From Hymenobacter psychrophilus (GTDB lineage Bacteria; Bacteroidota; Bacteroidia; Cytophagales; Hymenobacteraceae), in NCBI RefSeq assembly GCF_900107135.1, contig NZ_FNOV01000007.1, forward strand, positions 7,173 to 68,937: 61,765 nucleotides of DNA, read 5' to 3'. The translations under genes were made by a program, and so were the position numbers. This document shows, piece by piece, positions 49,827-58,032 of this stretch. Position 1 is the stretch's first letter, and every line of letters starts with the position of its first letter. A model generated the notes under the pieces. It saw only the letters and a list, made by a program, of their open reading frames with translations, had not been told where the DNA came from and made no database searches.

Positions 49827-49889
49827 AAGCAGGAGTTTCAGCAGTGAAAAAGCAGGTTTGGCCACGTTGGGGGCCCGGCCCCCAATGGC

Positions 49890-50414
49890 TTACTGCCGGT
49901 AAGGGCCGTTCTGGCCGTCGGGCAGAATGTTGGTCTTAATCACCACTTTGTTGATGCTGGGCTGGGTGTTGGCCTGAATAGCCACCTCCTTGTTTTGCAT
50001 GCCCGTTTTGCCGTGCGAGTCGAACTGCACGTCGATGGTACCCTTGGACCCTGGGGCAATGGGCTCCTTGGTCCAGTTGGGCGTGGTGCAGCCGCAGGAA
50101 GCAGTGGCGTTTTCGATGATGAGCGGCGTTTTACCCGTGTTGGTGAACTCGAAGGTGTGTTTTACCACGGCTCCCGGCTGAATGTCGCCGAAGTCGTGGT
50201 CGGCCATGGCGAAGCTCATGACCGGGGCATTGGGGTTAGGCGCCTCGGTTTCCGAGCTCACGTTGGGGTTGTCGATCAGCGGAGCGGCCGTGGCGTTGGC
50301 ATCAACGGCGGCGGCGTTCATGCCCTCGGTGCCTACCTCGCCCGGATTGTTGTTGCAGGCCCCCAGCAGCAAAGCGCCGGAAAGCAACAGAGAAGAAAGC
50401 AACGTGCGTTTCAT
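49890..50414 (-). CDS. DUF1573 lipoprotein
   Basis: 174 residues with a lipobox (LLLGAC). After an Asn/Ala-rich linker comes the DUF1573 domain: MSFAMADHDFGDIQPGAVVKHTFEFTNTGKTPLIIENATASCGCTTPNW is the characteristic immunoglobulin-like start ending in the SCGCT motif, then EPIAPGSKGTIDVQFDSHGKTGMQNKEV. The fold is like the ASH/PapD group. Function unknown; it is almost always next to yajC and nusB in Bacteroidetes, as here. Confidence 0.9.
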   Translation of the reverse strand: MKRTLLSSLLLSGALLLGACNNNPGEVGTEGMNAAAVDANATAAPLIDNPNVSSETEAPNPNAPVMSFAMADHDFGDIQPGAVVKHTFEFTNTGKTPLIIENATASCGCTTPNWTKEPIAPGSKGTIDVQFDSHGKTGMQNKEVAIQANTQPSINKVVIKTNILPDGQNGPYRQ

Positions 50415-50462
50415 AGTTGGCTGAAAATCAAGATGAGAAGCTGGTTAATAGCTTCGGGAAAA

Positions 50463-50470
50463 CAAAGATA
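50463..50470 (-). promoter_or_regulatory. DUF1573 promoter -7 element
   Basis: The minus strand reads TATCTTTG, 49 bp before the start codon. Confidence 0.6.
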
Positions 50471-50508
50471 AGCAGTGCGGAGTTTCCGGCCGGGCGCAGT
50501 TGCCGACG

Positions 50509-50614
50509 AAAAGAACGCCGTTCCGGGCGCAGTGAAGAACGTTGTCGCATTGGCCGACAGCCGTCCAACGACCCCAGGCTAAGCTCTTCGTTGCGTCTGG
50601 AACGACGTTCTTTT
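50509..50614. repeat. Palindromic REP-like element, 106 bp
   Basis: AAAAGAACGCCGTTCCGGGC (50509-50528) and its continuation are imperfectly complementary to 50586-50614 (ends GTTCTTTT). The total fits a long hairpin between IDH and DUF1573. AAAGAACGTC...GCGCAG-type heads resemble the other REP-like elements in the window. Confidence 0.7.
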
Positions 50615-50641
50615 AACTAATAGCCAGTGCGGGCAACTGGT

Positions 50642-51652
50642 TTACCGGCCCAGGTTGCCGATAATGGCTTGGGTAAACTCGCTGGTCGAAGCCGAACCGC
50701 CCAGGTCGCCGGTGCATTTGCTCTTGTCCTGCAGCGTGAGCAGGAGCGCCTTCTCAATCTGGTCTGCCTTGTCGTGCTGGCCGATGTGGTGGAGCATCAT
50801 CAGGGCCGAGCGCAGCAGGGCGGTAGGGTTGGCTTTGCCCTGGCCGGCAATGTCGGGGGCCGAGCCGTGCACGGCCTCAAAAATGGCCATGTCGTCGCCA
50901 ATGTTGGCGCCCGCCACCACGCCCAGGCCGCCCACCAGGCCGGCGCACAGGTCGGAGAGGATGTCGCCGAACAGGTTGGTGGTCACAATCACATCGAACT
51001 GCTCGGGCCGGATAACCAGCTGCATGCACATGTTGTCGATGATTTTCTCTTCGTACTGAATCTGGGGAAACTCGCGGGCCGCTTCCTGGGCTGCGTCGAG
51101 CATCACCTTGCCCGCCACCTTCAGAATGTTGGCCTTGTGGGCCATCGTCACCTTTTTGCGGCCGTGCTTGGCGGCATAGGCAAAAGCCGCGCGGCAAATG
51201 CGGCGCGCGCCCACCACCGTGTTGCGGGCCACCGAGTCGGCAATGCCGTTGTGGGCATCATACATTTCGAGGCCCGAGTACAGGCCCTCCGTGTTCTCGC
51301 GGAACAGCACCAGATCGATGCCCGAGTCGGCGTAGCGCGAGGCAATGCCGGCGGTGGTTTTGGCCGGGCGCACATTCTGGTAGAGGTTGTACTTCTGGCG
51401 CAGCGTAACGTTGATGCTGCGGAAACCCTTGCCCACGGGCGTGGTAATGGGGCCCTTGAGAGCCACCCGGTTCTGCTCCAACGAATCGAGCAGGGCCTGC
51501 GGAATCAACTCACCCGACGCGTCGAAGGTCGTCTGGCCTGCGTTCTGCTCCTCCCACTGCACGGGTACCTCGGCGGCGGCAAAAATATCGGTTACTGCTT
51601 TCGTGATTTCGGGACCAATACCGTCGCCGGGGATAAGGGTGATGCGCTGCAT
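50642..51652 (-). CDS. NAD-dependent isocitrate/isopropylmalate dehydrogenase family
   Basis: 336 residues. [20 protein letters not shown] is the family start; [18 protein letters not shown] [30 protein letters not shown] and [33 protein letters not shown] hold the substrate and metal aspartates. The [11 protein letters not shown] motif favours NAD-dependent isocitrate dehydrogenase (homoisocitrate-like group) over LeuB, which has RELTGGIYFG. It makes 2-oxoglutarate, which also feeds the glutamate dehydrogenase reaction. The specificity call is an inference from one loop. Confidence 0.88.
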   Translation of the reverse strand: MQRITLIPGDGIGPEITKAVTDIFAAAEVPVQWEEQNAGQTTFDASGELIPQALLDSLEQNRVALKGPITTPVGKGFRSINVTLRQKYNLYQNVRPAKTTAGIASRYADSGIDLVLFRENTEGLYSGLEMYDAHNGIADSVARNTVVGARRICRAAFAYAAKHGRKKVTMAHKANILKVAGKVMLDAAQEAAREFPQIQYEEKIIDNMCMQLVIRPEQFDVIVTTNLFGDILSDLCAGLVGGLGVVAGANIGDDMAIFEAVHGSAPDIAGQGKANPTALLRSALMMLHHIGQHDKADQIEKALLLTLQDKSKCTGDLGGSASTSEFTQAIIGNLGR

Positions 51653-51755
51653 TACGTGGATGGGTTGATGGTTTGAGGAGCGGCCCGACGGCTACCGGGG
51701 GCAGGAGCGGGAACGTTTCCGTAAAGGTACCGATACCGAAGCGGAGCGGGCAACG

Positions 51756-51804
51756 AAAAAGTGCCGAAGCCCCGACAGGTTCGTCAGCTCTTCGGCACTT
51801 TTTT
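51756..51804. terminator. Terminator before isocitrate dehydrogenase
   Basis: AAAAAGTGCCGAAG (51756-51769) pairs with CTTCGGCACTTTTT (51790-51803), giving T-runs on both strands. Confidence 0.85.
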
Positions 51805-51817
51805 GAATATAGCCAAC

Positions 51818-51873
51818 AAAAAAAGCAGCAGCCACCCGCAACAGTGCCCCGAAGGGCCGGCTTGCGGGCTGCT
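51818..51873 (-). terminator. Terminator at the end of ytxH
   Basis: AGCAGC...CCGCAA (51827-51841, with a 3-base bulge) pairs with TTGCGGGCTGCT (51862-51873), and the minus strand continues into an eight-base T/A run. It overlaps the ytxH stop. Confidence 0.65.
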
Positions 51874-52184
51874 TACAGGCTTTTGCGGGAGTTGATCTGG
51901 TCGATGAGCTGGTCAACGTCGCCGAGCAGCTGCTCCGCCTTGCTCTTGGCGTCCTGAATTACGCGCTGGCCCTCGCTTTTGGCCGAGCTGGGCCCCTGGT
52001 CGGAGCGGCTCGTTACCAGGTTTTCGGTGAGGTCGGCCAGGGTTTCGCGGTACTTTTCGAGCTGGTAGCTGAGCCAGCTACGGGTTTCGCGGCCCTTTTC
52101 GGGGGCGTACAACAGGCCAACCACGGCCCCGGTGAGGGCGCCGCCGGCAAAGCACAGAATACCAGTGGTGGTTTTGCTACTCAT
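51873..52184 (-). CDS. YtxH domain protein
   Basis: 103 residues. ILCFAGGALTGAVVGLLYAPEKGRETR is the YtxH signature: one membrane helix with glycines followed by APxxGxETR. The rest is an amphipathic/coiled helix (KYRETLADLTENLV, KSKAEQLLGDVDQLIDQINSR). Similar small proteins are stress-induced in Firmicutes; role unknown here. It lies between nusB and isocitrate dehydrogenase. Confidence 0.88.
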   Translation of the reverse strand: MSSKTTTGILCFAGGALTGAVVGLLYAPEKGRETRSWLSYQLEKYRETLADLTENLVTSRSDQGPSSAKSEGQRVIQDAKSKAEQLLGDVDQLIDQINSRKSL

Positions 52185-52283
52185 GGAAGAGGTGAGTACG
52201 GAAAGGTGAGAAGTAGGACAGGAATTATAGACAAGTACGGAGAAATGCGCCGTTTAGATACCCGCTGGCTTCGCAGCTCAACG

Positions 52284-53468
52284 CTACTGGTTGTCCAGCA
52301 GGCCCCGGCCCGATTTGCGGATGGCGCCGCTGGCCGTCAGGTCCTGGGCCAGTTTGTCGAGGATGCCGTTGACGAATTGCTTGCTTTTGGGCGTGCTGTA
52401 GTTTTTGCTGATTTCGATGTACTCGTTGATGGTCACCTTTACCGGAATGGCCCGGAACAGGTGCATCTCGCAAAGCGCCATTTTCAGCAGAATCTTGTCC
52501 GTTAGGGCCACGCGGTCCACGTCCCAGTTCTGCGACGAGTCGGCAATCAGCTGCTCGTACTGCGCGTCGTCGGCCAGCGTCTGCTGGTAGAGGCTTTCGG
52601 CAAACTCCTTGTCTTCGGCCCAGTTGGCCGACAGCGACATGAGCACCATATTCTCGTCGGCAGCCTCGTCGAGCATTTTCACCGTTTTCACCACCAGGTT
52701 TTTCACCACCGAGCGGTTTTCCTCCCAGTTCTGGTCGTCCTCCTCAATGTACTCGGGCAGGGCCGTACCCTTAAACACGAATTCCTTGTAGAGGTGCTTG
52801 AGCATTTCCTGGTCGTCGGCGTAGGAGCCGGCCGGGGCAGCCAGGTAGCTCAGCAGCTCGGCGTCCTGCTTCATCTCGGTGCGCCAGGCCACGCGCAACG
52901 CGTCCAGCTCGGGCTGGCCGTGCCACTTCTGGTTGCGCCGGATGGTTAGCTCCTGCAGCTGCAGGTTTTCTATGAGCTTGGCAATAGCCTGGTTTTCCGA
53001 AAGCCGGGTAGTATCAAGCAACGGCTCGGGAGCCGCTGTCAGCCGCCGCGAGTCGCGCCCGCGCTCCTGCTCCAGTATCTGCAGCAGTACCTCCGGAATA
53101 TTGAGCAGGTGCAGGTACTGGTCGTGGATGGCCTCGGCGCCGCTCACCAGCTGGCCGGCGTAATAGGTTTTGTCCTTGGCCACGGCCGCCTGATAGAACT
53201 TGATGGCGTCCTTCACCGCGTCGTTTACGTCGGCATCGTCGGTGGGCTCCGGGGTTTCGCCCGATTTATGCCACTCTTTGAAAATAACCTCGCCCATTTT
53301 GCGCTGGCCCTGCAGCAGCTTACGGTCGGGGGCCTCGGCCGCGGTCAGATCGGGCACGAAGGCCTCCGCAATACGCTCCAGGGCGAGCGAGTAATCGGAC
53401 CCGACGGCCTGATGATAGGCGTACAGGGCCTGCATGACTTTGATGCGGAGCGTGCGACGGTTGAGCAT
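52284..53468 (-). CDS. nusB: Transcription antitermination protein NusB
   Basis: 394 residues from ATG 53468; an upstream ATG adds only a stretch covering the palindrome. MLNRRTLRIKVMQALYAYHQ is the NusB start and the C-terminal ALCEMHLFRAIPVKVTINEYIEISKNYSTPKSKQFVNGILDKLA is fully diagnostic. About 250 residues of charged helical sequence sit between the two halves, the long form typical of Bacteroidetes (E. coli NusB is about 139). NusB with NusE binds boxA RNA in rRNA operons. Clustering with yajC/DUF1573 fits the lineage. Confidence 0.92.
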   Translation of the reverse strand: MLNRRTLRIKVMQALYAYHQAVGSDYSLALERIAEAFVPDLTAAEAPDRKLLQGQRKMGEVIFKEWHKSGETPEPTDDADVNDAVKDAIKFYQAAVAKDKTYYAGQLVSGAEAIHDQYLHLLNIPEVLLQILEQERGRDSRRLTAAPEPLLDTTRLSENQAIAKLIENLQLQELTIRRNQKWHGQPELDALRVAWRTEMKQDAELLSYLAAPAGSYADDQEMLKHLYKEFVFKGTALPEYIEEDDQNWEENRSVVKNLVVKTVKMLDEAADENMVLMSLSANWAEDKEFAESLYQQTLADDAQYEQLIADSSQNWDVDRVALTDKILLKMALCEMHLFRAIPVKVTINEYIEISKNYSTPKSKQFVNGILDKLAQDLTASGAIRKSGRGLLDNQ

Positions 53469-53482
53469 TGTAAGTGAAAGTT

Positions 53483-53560
53483 TAGTGCTTAGTGGTTGGT
53501 GCGTAGTGCGTAGGAGTTTGTAGAACAGCCTAAGCACTATGCACCAACTACTAAGCGCTA
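53483..53560. repeat. 78-bp near-perfect palindrome upstream of nusB
   Basis: The arms TAGTGCTTAGTGGTTGGTGC... (53483-53514) and 53529-53560 are complementary over 32 bases with few mismatches, separated by 14 bases. Built from AGTGC(T/G)TAG-like units. It fills the gap between leucine dehydrogenase stop and nusB start. Confidence 0.85.
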
Positions 53561-53564
53561 GAAA

Positions 53565-54656
53565 TTAATAAGTGGATTTTACCTTGCCGATGGCGGCGAT
53601 GCGCTCCTCGGCCTGCCGGGTGGCAGCGGCCTGTGGGTGGCTGCCTTCCTGCTCGGCCTTGGCCAGCACCTGGGTGGTGATGTCGTAGATTTTCTCGGTC
53701 TGGATGAGGGCCGCCTCGCGGTTGCCGCCTACTACCTCCGAGTACACGTTAATGAGGCCGCCGGCATTAATGAGAAAGTCGGGGGCGTACACGATGCCGC
53801 GGCGCACCAGCTCGGGGCCGTGGCGGTTTTCGTCGGCCAGCTGGTTGTTGGCGCAGCCCGCTACCACTTGGCACTTGAGGCGCGGAATGGTGTCGGAGTT
53901 GAGCGTGGCACCCAGCGCGCAGGGCGAGTAGATGTCCACGTCCTGGTCGTAGATGTCGTTGAGGCCGACCATCTGAGCCCCGAAGCGGTTGGCCGCATCG
54001 AGGGCCCGGTCTTCGTAGTAGTCACTCACAATCAGCTGCGCGCCTTCCTTCTGCAGGTACTCCAGCAGGTAGGTGCCCACGTGGCCCATGCCCTGCACGG
54101 CAATGCGCTTGCCGGCCAGCGAGTCGGAGCCGAAGGCGCGCTTGGCGGCGGCTTTCATGCCCATGTAGGTGCCGTACGCCGTTACGGGCGAGGGGTCGCC
54201 GGAGCCGCCCATGCTCTCGGGCAGGCCCGATACGTGCTTGGTTTCCATCCGGATGAACTCCATGTCGCGGGTGGTCATGTTCACGTCTTCGGCCGTAATG
54301 TACTTGCCGTTGAGGTTCTGCACGAAGCGGCCGAATTTGCGCAGCAGCGCCTCCGTTTTCATCGTGGCAGCATCGCCGATGATGACGGCCTTGCCACCAC
54401 CCAGGTTCAGCCCCGAAATGGCTGCCTTGTAGGTCATGCCGCGGCTCAGGCGCAGCACGTCGTTCAGGGCTTCGGCGTCGGAGGCGTAGTGCCACATGCG
54501 AGTACCACCCAGCGCGGGCCCAAGCACGGTGTTATGGATGCCAATGATGGCCTTCAGGCCGGTTTCGTGGTCGTGGCAGTATACTACCTGCTCGTGCTGG
54601 AACTCGGAAATCTGCCCGAAAATAGAGGCCTCGGTTACTACTTGCGTTTCAACCAT
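53565..54656 (-). CDS. ldh: Leucine dehydrogenase-type amino-acid dehydrogenase
   Basis: 363 residues. GIHNTVLGPALGGTRMWHY is the glycine-rich start of the leucine/phenylalanine dehydrogenase group; MTYKAAISGLNLGGGKAVIIGD has the catalytic lysine; TAEDVNMTTRDMEFI the aspartate region; IAVQGMGHVGTYLLEYL the Rossmann motif. It oxidatively deaminates branched-chain amino acids using NAD. The length fits the family (about 360). C-rich leader directly before ATG. Downstream is the nusB palindrome. Confidence 0.92.
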   Translation of the reverse strand: MVETQVVTEASIFGQISEFQHEQVVYCHDHETGLKAIIGIHNTVLGPALGGTRMWHYASDAEALNDVLRLSRGMTYKAAISGLNLGGGKAVIIGDAATMKTEALLRKFGRFVQNLNGKYITAEDVNMTTRDMEFIRMETKHVSGLPESMGGSGDPSPVTAYGTYMGMKAAAKRAFGSDSLAGKRIAVQGMGHVGTYLLEYLQKEGAQLIVSDYYEDRALDAANRFGAQMVGLNDIYDQDVDIYSPCALGATLNSDTIPRLKCQVVAGCANNQLADENRHGPELVRRGIVYAPDFLINAGGLINVYSEVVGGNREAALIQTEKIYDITTQVLAKAEQEGSHPQAAATRQAEERIAAIGKVKSTY

Positions 54657-54661
54657 AACGT

Positions 54662-54701
54662 GGGGGGGTGGGAAATGGGTGGGTGGGGGGGGAAGGGGGG
54701 G
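54662..54701 (-). promoter_or_regulatory. C-rich leader / G-quadruplex tract of ldh
   Basis: The plus strand has five or more G-runs (GGGGGGG, GGG, GGG, GGG, GGGGGGGG, GGGGGGG) within 40 bp, ending 5 bp before the ldh ATG. The mRNA leader is correspondingly C-rich. This is the strongest G-quadruplex candidate in the window. Confidence 0.6.
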
Positions 54702-55059
54702 ATTGGCGTACCTTCGCGGTGGTGACGGCCCATAGCCAACGCACGAAATTCGTTAAACGACTGGCAACGGCTTGTGGCTGCTTTCCCTTCGCTCAATGAA
54801 CACTCCGCGCGGCGTCGGCCCGCTGTCCTCGCAATTCGGGTGCAAAAGTACGCCGATTTATATGAGTTTAGAAGGTGCAAAAGTAGAGACGCAATAATTT
54901 GCGTTTCGTCGTTGGGCGGTCTGCGCCGAACAAGCAGCCTCAGCGCCAGCAACACGTCAACTATTGCGTGTCTGCCCCGTTCACGCTGACGGCTGAAACC
55001 CTTTCCGGCTTTTTTGACTTTCTACGTTCGCGCTTCCCAACTTTCCAATTTCTCCGCTG
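54702..55059. other. Divergent intergenic region of ldh and ABC exporter
   Basis: No ORF recognised. On the minus strand two TACTTTTG elements (54843-54850 and 54878-54885), each TAnnTTTG, lie upstream of ldh, 35 bp apart and within repeated GGTGCAAAAGTA; they may be tandem promoters. The region around 54840-54900 is relatively AT-rich. No plus-strand promoter is obvious for the ABC gene. Confidence 0.5.
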
Positions 55060-56844
55060 GTGCCCGCACTTTCCGCTACCAACAAATACCTGCTGCGCTA
55101 TAAATGGCACTTCCTCGGGGGCGTGCTGTTTGTGGCCCTGAGCACGCTGCTGGCCATCTTCCCGGCCCAGATTGTGCGCTATGCCTTCGATCTGGTGGGC
55201 GAGGGCATCGACCTGTACCACCTCTATGGCGGCACCCAGGCTCAGACCCAGGTGTACGAGCTGTTCGGGCGCAATGTGCTGCTCTATGCCCTGCTCATTC
55301 TGCTGATGGCGCTGCTGCGGGGCATCTTTCTGTTTTTTATGCGCCAGACGCTCATTGTAATGAGCCGGCTGGTGGAAAACGACCAGAAAAACGAAATCTA
55401 CCAGCACTACCAGAGCCTGCCGCTAAGCTTCTACCGCCGCCACAGTACCGGCGACCTGATGTCGCGCATTTCCGAGGACGTGGGCCGGGTGCGCATGTAC
55501 ATCGGGCCGGCCATCATGTACTTCATGCAGCTCGTGCTGCTGTTCGTGCTTATTGTGCCGCTTATGCTCATGGTGAACGTGAAGCTGACGCTCTACACGC
55601 TGCTGCCGCTGCCGGTGCTGAGCGTGAGCATATTCTACGTCAACAACATCATCCAGCGCAAATCCGACGAAATTCAACGCTCGCTCTCGGGCATGACTAC
55701 GTTTGTGCAGGAGGCCTTTTCGGGCATTCGGGTCATCAAGTCGTTCGTGCGCGAGCAGGATTCGCACCGGCAGTTCACCGAAGCTTCCAACGAGTACAAG
55801 GAGAAAACGCTGAGCCTGAACTTCGTTAACTCGCTGTTTTTTCCGCTGATTCTGTTTCTGGTGGGCCTGAGCACCATTATTACCGTGTGGGTGGGTGGCC
55901 AGGAAGTTATCCGGGGCACGATTACGACCGGTAGCATTGCGGAGTTCCTGATTTACGTGAACCTGCTGACCTGGCCCGTAACGGCCCTGGGCTGGACTTC
56001 CTCGCTGGTACAGCGCGCCGAGGCCTCCCAGGCCCGCATCAACGAGTTCCTGGACCAGAAAACGGACATCGTGTCGCGCCAGCATATCGAGCTGGATATC
56101 AAGGGCGAAATCAACTTCGACCACGTATCCTTCACCTACCCCGACACCGGCATTAAAGCGTTGCGCGACGTGTCGTTCCGCATCCGGCCGGGCCAGACGC
56201 TGGCCGTTATTGGCAACACCGGCTCGGGCAAAAGCACCGTGGCCGCCCTGCTCTCGCGCCTGTATGATGTAACCGAAGGCAGCATCAGCGTCGATAACGT
56301 GGACGTGCGCGACCTGGCTCTAACGTCGCTGCGCAGCCAGATTGGCTACGTGCCGCAGGATGTGTTCCTGTTCTCCGATTCTATCCGCAACAACATCAAC
56401 TTCGGCCTCGACGAGCCCGATGAGGCCCGCATGCTGCAGGCCGCCCGCGACGCCAACGTTTACACCAACATCATCGACTTCCCGCAGGGCTTCGATACCA
56501 AGCTTGGCGAGCGGGGCATCACGCTTTCGGGCGGTCAGAAGCAACGCGTCAGCATTGCCCGCGCCCTGGTGAAGGAGCCCAAGATCCTGATTCTGGACGA
56601 TGCCCTCTCGGCCGTCGATACCGACACCGAAAACGCCATTCTGGGGGCCCTGCAGCGCATCATGCACAACCGCACCAGCCTCATCATCAGCCACCGCGTC
56701 AGCTCAGTGAAGCTGGCCGACGAAATTCTGGTGCTCGACGACGGCCAGATTGTGCAGCACGGCACCCACGAGGCCCTCATGCGCGACGAGCAGGGCCTTT
56801 ACCGCGCCCTCTACGAGCGGCAGCTGCAGAGCGAGGAAGCGTAG
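55060..56844 (+). CDS. ABC exporter half-transporter, MdlA/YheI-like
   Basis: 594 residues from a GTG at 55060. Six transmembrane helices (to about 310), then an ATPase domain with Walker A GNTGSGKS, signature LSGGQKQR, Walker B ILILDDALSAVD and H-loop ISHRVSS. The residue after Walker B is aspartate, not the catalytic glutamate: the mark of the degenerate subunit in heterodimeric exporters such as MdlA, YheI and TM287. The complementary partner would need a canonical Glu and altered signature, which is exactly what the 59471-61231 gene has. Probably exports drugs or lipids. Separate transcription from its presumed partner is unusual. Confidence 0.9.
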   Translation: MPALSATNKYLLRYKWHFLGGVLFVALSTLLAIFPAQIVRYAFDLVGEGIDLYHLYGGTQAQTQVYELFGRNVLLYALLILLMALLRGIFLFFMRQTLIVMSRLVENDQKNEIYQHYQSLPLSFYRRHSTGDLMSRISEDVGRVRMYIGPAIMYFMQLVLLFVLIVPLMLMVNVKLTLYTLLPLPVLSVSIFYVNNIIQRKSDEIQRSLSGMTTFVQEAFSGIRVIKSFVREQDSHRQFTEASNEYKEKTLSLNFVNSLFFPLILFLVGLSTIITVWVGGQEVIRGTITTGSIAEFLIYVNLLTWPVTALGWTSSLVQRAEASQARINEFLDQKTDIVSRQHIELDIKGEINFDHVSFTYPDTGIKALRDVSFRIRPGQTLAVIGNTGSGKSTVAALLSRLYDVTEGSISVDNVDVRDLALTSLRSQIGYVPQDVFLFSDSIRNNINFGLDEPDEARMLQAARDANVYTNIIDFPQGFDTKLGERGITLSGGQKQRVSIARALVKEPKILILDDALSAVDTDTENAILGALQRIMHNRTSLIISHRVSSVKLADEILVLDDGQIVQHGTHEALMRDEQGLYRALYERQLQSEEA

Positions 56845-56855
56845 GAATAAAGAGC

Positions 56856-56949
56856 AAGTCAAAGCGAAAAGGTCAAAAGTAAAAGCCGTTGAACGAGCCA
56901 CATGGCAACATTCAACGGCTTTTACTTTTGACCTTTTTCGCTTTGACTT
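56856..56949. terminator. 38-bp hairpin terminator
   Basis: AAGTCAAAGCGAAAAGGTCA (56856-56875) and its continuation to 56893 pair with 56911-56949, a 38-bp stem with one extra T. It separates the ABC gene from the convergent T9SS gene. Unusually long for a terminator and mostly A/T-A/G. Confidence 0.85.
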
Positions 56950-56956
56950 ACAGAAG

Positions 56957-57343
56957 CTACTGTCCCAGAATCACGCGCTTCATACCGCGCCGCTCGCCGG
57001 CCACGCAGTTTACGATGTAGGCGCCGCGGGGCAGGTTGGCCACGCTAAGCACCACCGCCGACTCGCCGGCCAGCAGCACGTCGCGGGTGATGACGGGGCG
57101 GCCGTCGGCGCCGTTGACTTCGATGCGGGTAGGGCCGGTGGCGTCGGTGTGTACGGTTAGGGCGTTGGTAACCGGGTTATGGTTGAGCCGCAGCTTCAGT
57201 GTTTCAGGAGGGGTTGCGGGCGTACCCATCGTGGCCGTAATCAGGGCCGGCGGAGCGGCGGCCACGGCTTTGGCCGTTGGGGCCTGCGCCCGTGCTACGG
57301 AGCCAACCGCCAGCAGGCATACCAGTAAAGTAAAGGTTTTCAT
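56957..57343 (-). CDS. Small T9SS sorting-domain protein
   Basis: 128 residues from ATG 57343, with a signal peptide ending SVARAQ. A short Ala/Pro-rich stretch follows; the rest is essentially a T9SS type A tail (LKLRLNHNPVTNALTVHTDA, IEVNGADGRPVITRDVLLAGE, NLPRGAYIVNCVAGERRGMKRVIL). It contains almost no cargo part. It may be a vestige of a larger exported protein or a small exported peptide carrier. Confidence 0.82.
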   Translation of the reverse strand: MKTFTLLVCLLAVGSVARAQAPTAKAVAAAPPALITATMGTPATPPETLKLRLNHNPVTNALTVHTDATGPTRIEVNGADGRPVITRDVLLAGESAVVLSVANLPRGAYIVNCVAGERRGMKRVILGQ

Positions 57344-57603
57344 AGACGTGCTGAAAAAACGAGGTACAATGCGGTCAGGGAAGGTACGATAAACACCCCT
57401 GCTACTGGTTCTGCGGGCCCTAAAATAAGCTGCCAGCAGTGGGCAAGAAACGCGCCAAACCAACCTTATTTGGTGAGTAGACCTTTTTTCAGGAAGATAC
57501 AACCGGCACGCCAACAGTTGCATAAGGCATTTTAATAGTCGTCGGTGCCAGTTGAGTACAAGAAAAACTACGCGGGTGCTTGCGTTTTACCGCGCGGGTA
57601 GCG

Positions 57604-57611
57604 TACATTTG
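57604..57611 (+). promoter_or_regulatory. tRNA-Pro promoter -7 element
   Basis: TACATTTG, with TTG about 21 bp upstream, before tRNA-Pro. Confidence 0.6.
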
Positions 57612-57624
57612 CATCATCATTCAT

Positions 57625-57698
57625 CGGGGTGTAGCGTAGCCTGGTATCGCGCCAGCATGGGGTGCTGGAGGTCGTAGGTTCGAATCCTGCCACTCCGA
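57625..57698 (+). tRNA. tRNA-Pro (GGG)
   Basis: Acceptor CGGGGTG/CACTCCG with one G-U pair; anticodon GGG at 57659-57661 in loop ATGGGGT. CCA not encoded. Confidence 0.94.
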
Positions 57699-57718
57699 CG
57701 ACGAATGTTTTTCGATTG

Positions 57719-57752
57719 AAGCCTCCGGGAACCCCACCCGGAGGCTTTTTTT
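57719..57752 (+). terminator. Terminator between the tRNA-Pro genes
   Basis: AAGCCTCCGGG pairs with CCCGGAGGCTT, then a T-run that touches the second tRNA. Confidence 0.82.
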
Positions 57753-57826
57753 CGGGGTGTAGCGTAGCCCGGTATCGCGCCTGCTTTGGGAGCAGGAGGC
57801 CGCAGGTTCGAATCCTGCCACCCCGA
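57753..57826 (+). tRNA. tRNA-Pro (TGG)
   Basis: Acceptor CGGGGTG/CACCCCG, anticodon TGG at 57787-57789 in loop TTTGGGA. CCA not encoded. Together with the GGG gene this forms an isoacceptor pair. Confidence 0.94.
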
Positions 57827-58032
57827 CCCTATAGTACCCTCTCTTTCAAACTGCCCGCTGGACTCTGGTTCGGCGGGCAGTTTGGCGTTTGGGGGGTTGG
57901 GCTTTAGTATCGCGCTCGAGTCTCAAAAATATATAGACACATTAATACATTGAGAAATATAAAAGGAGCGTTGAATCTCCATCTGCTCGTTGGAGTGTCT
58001 ACTTTGGCCTATCTTTTATTCTCTCCCATTTT

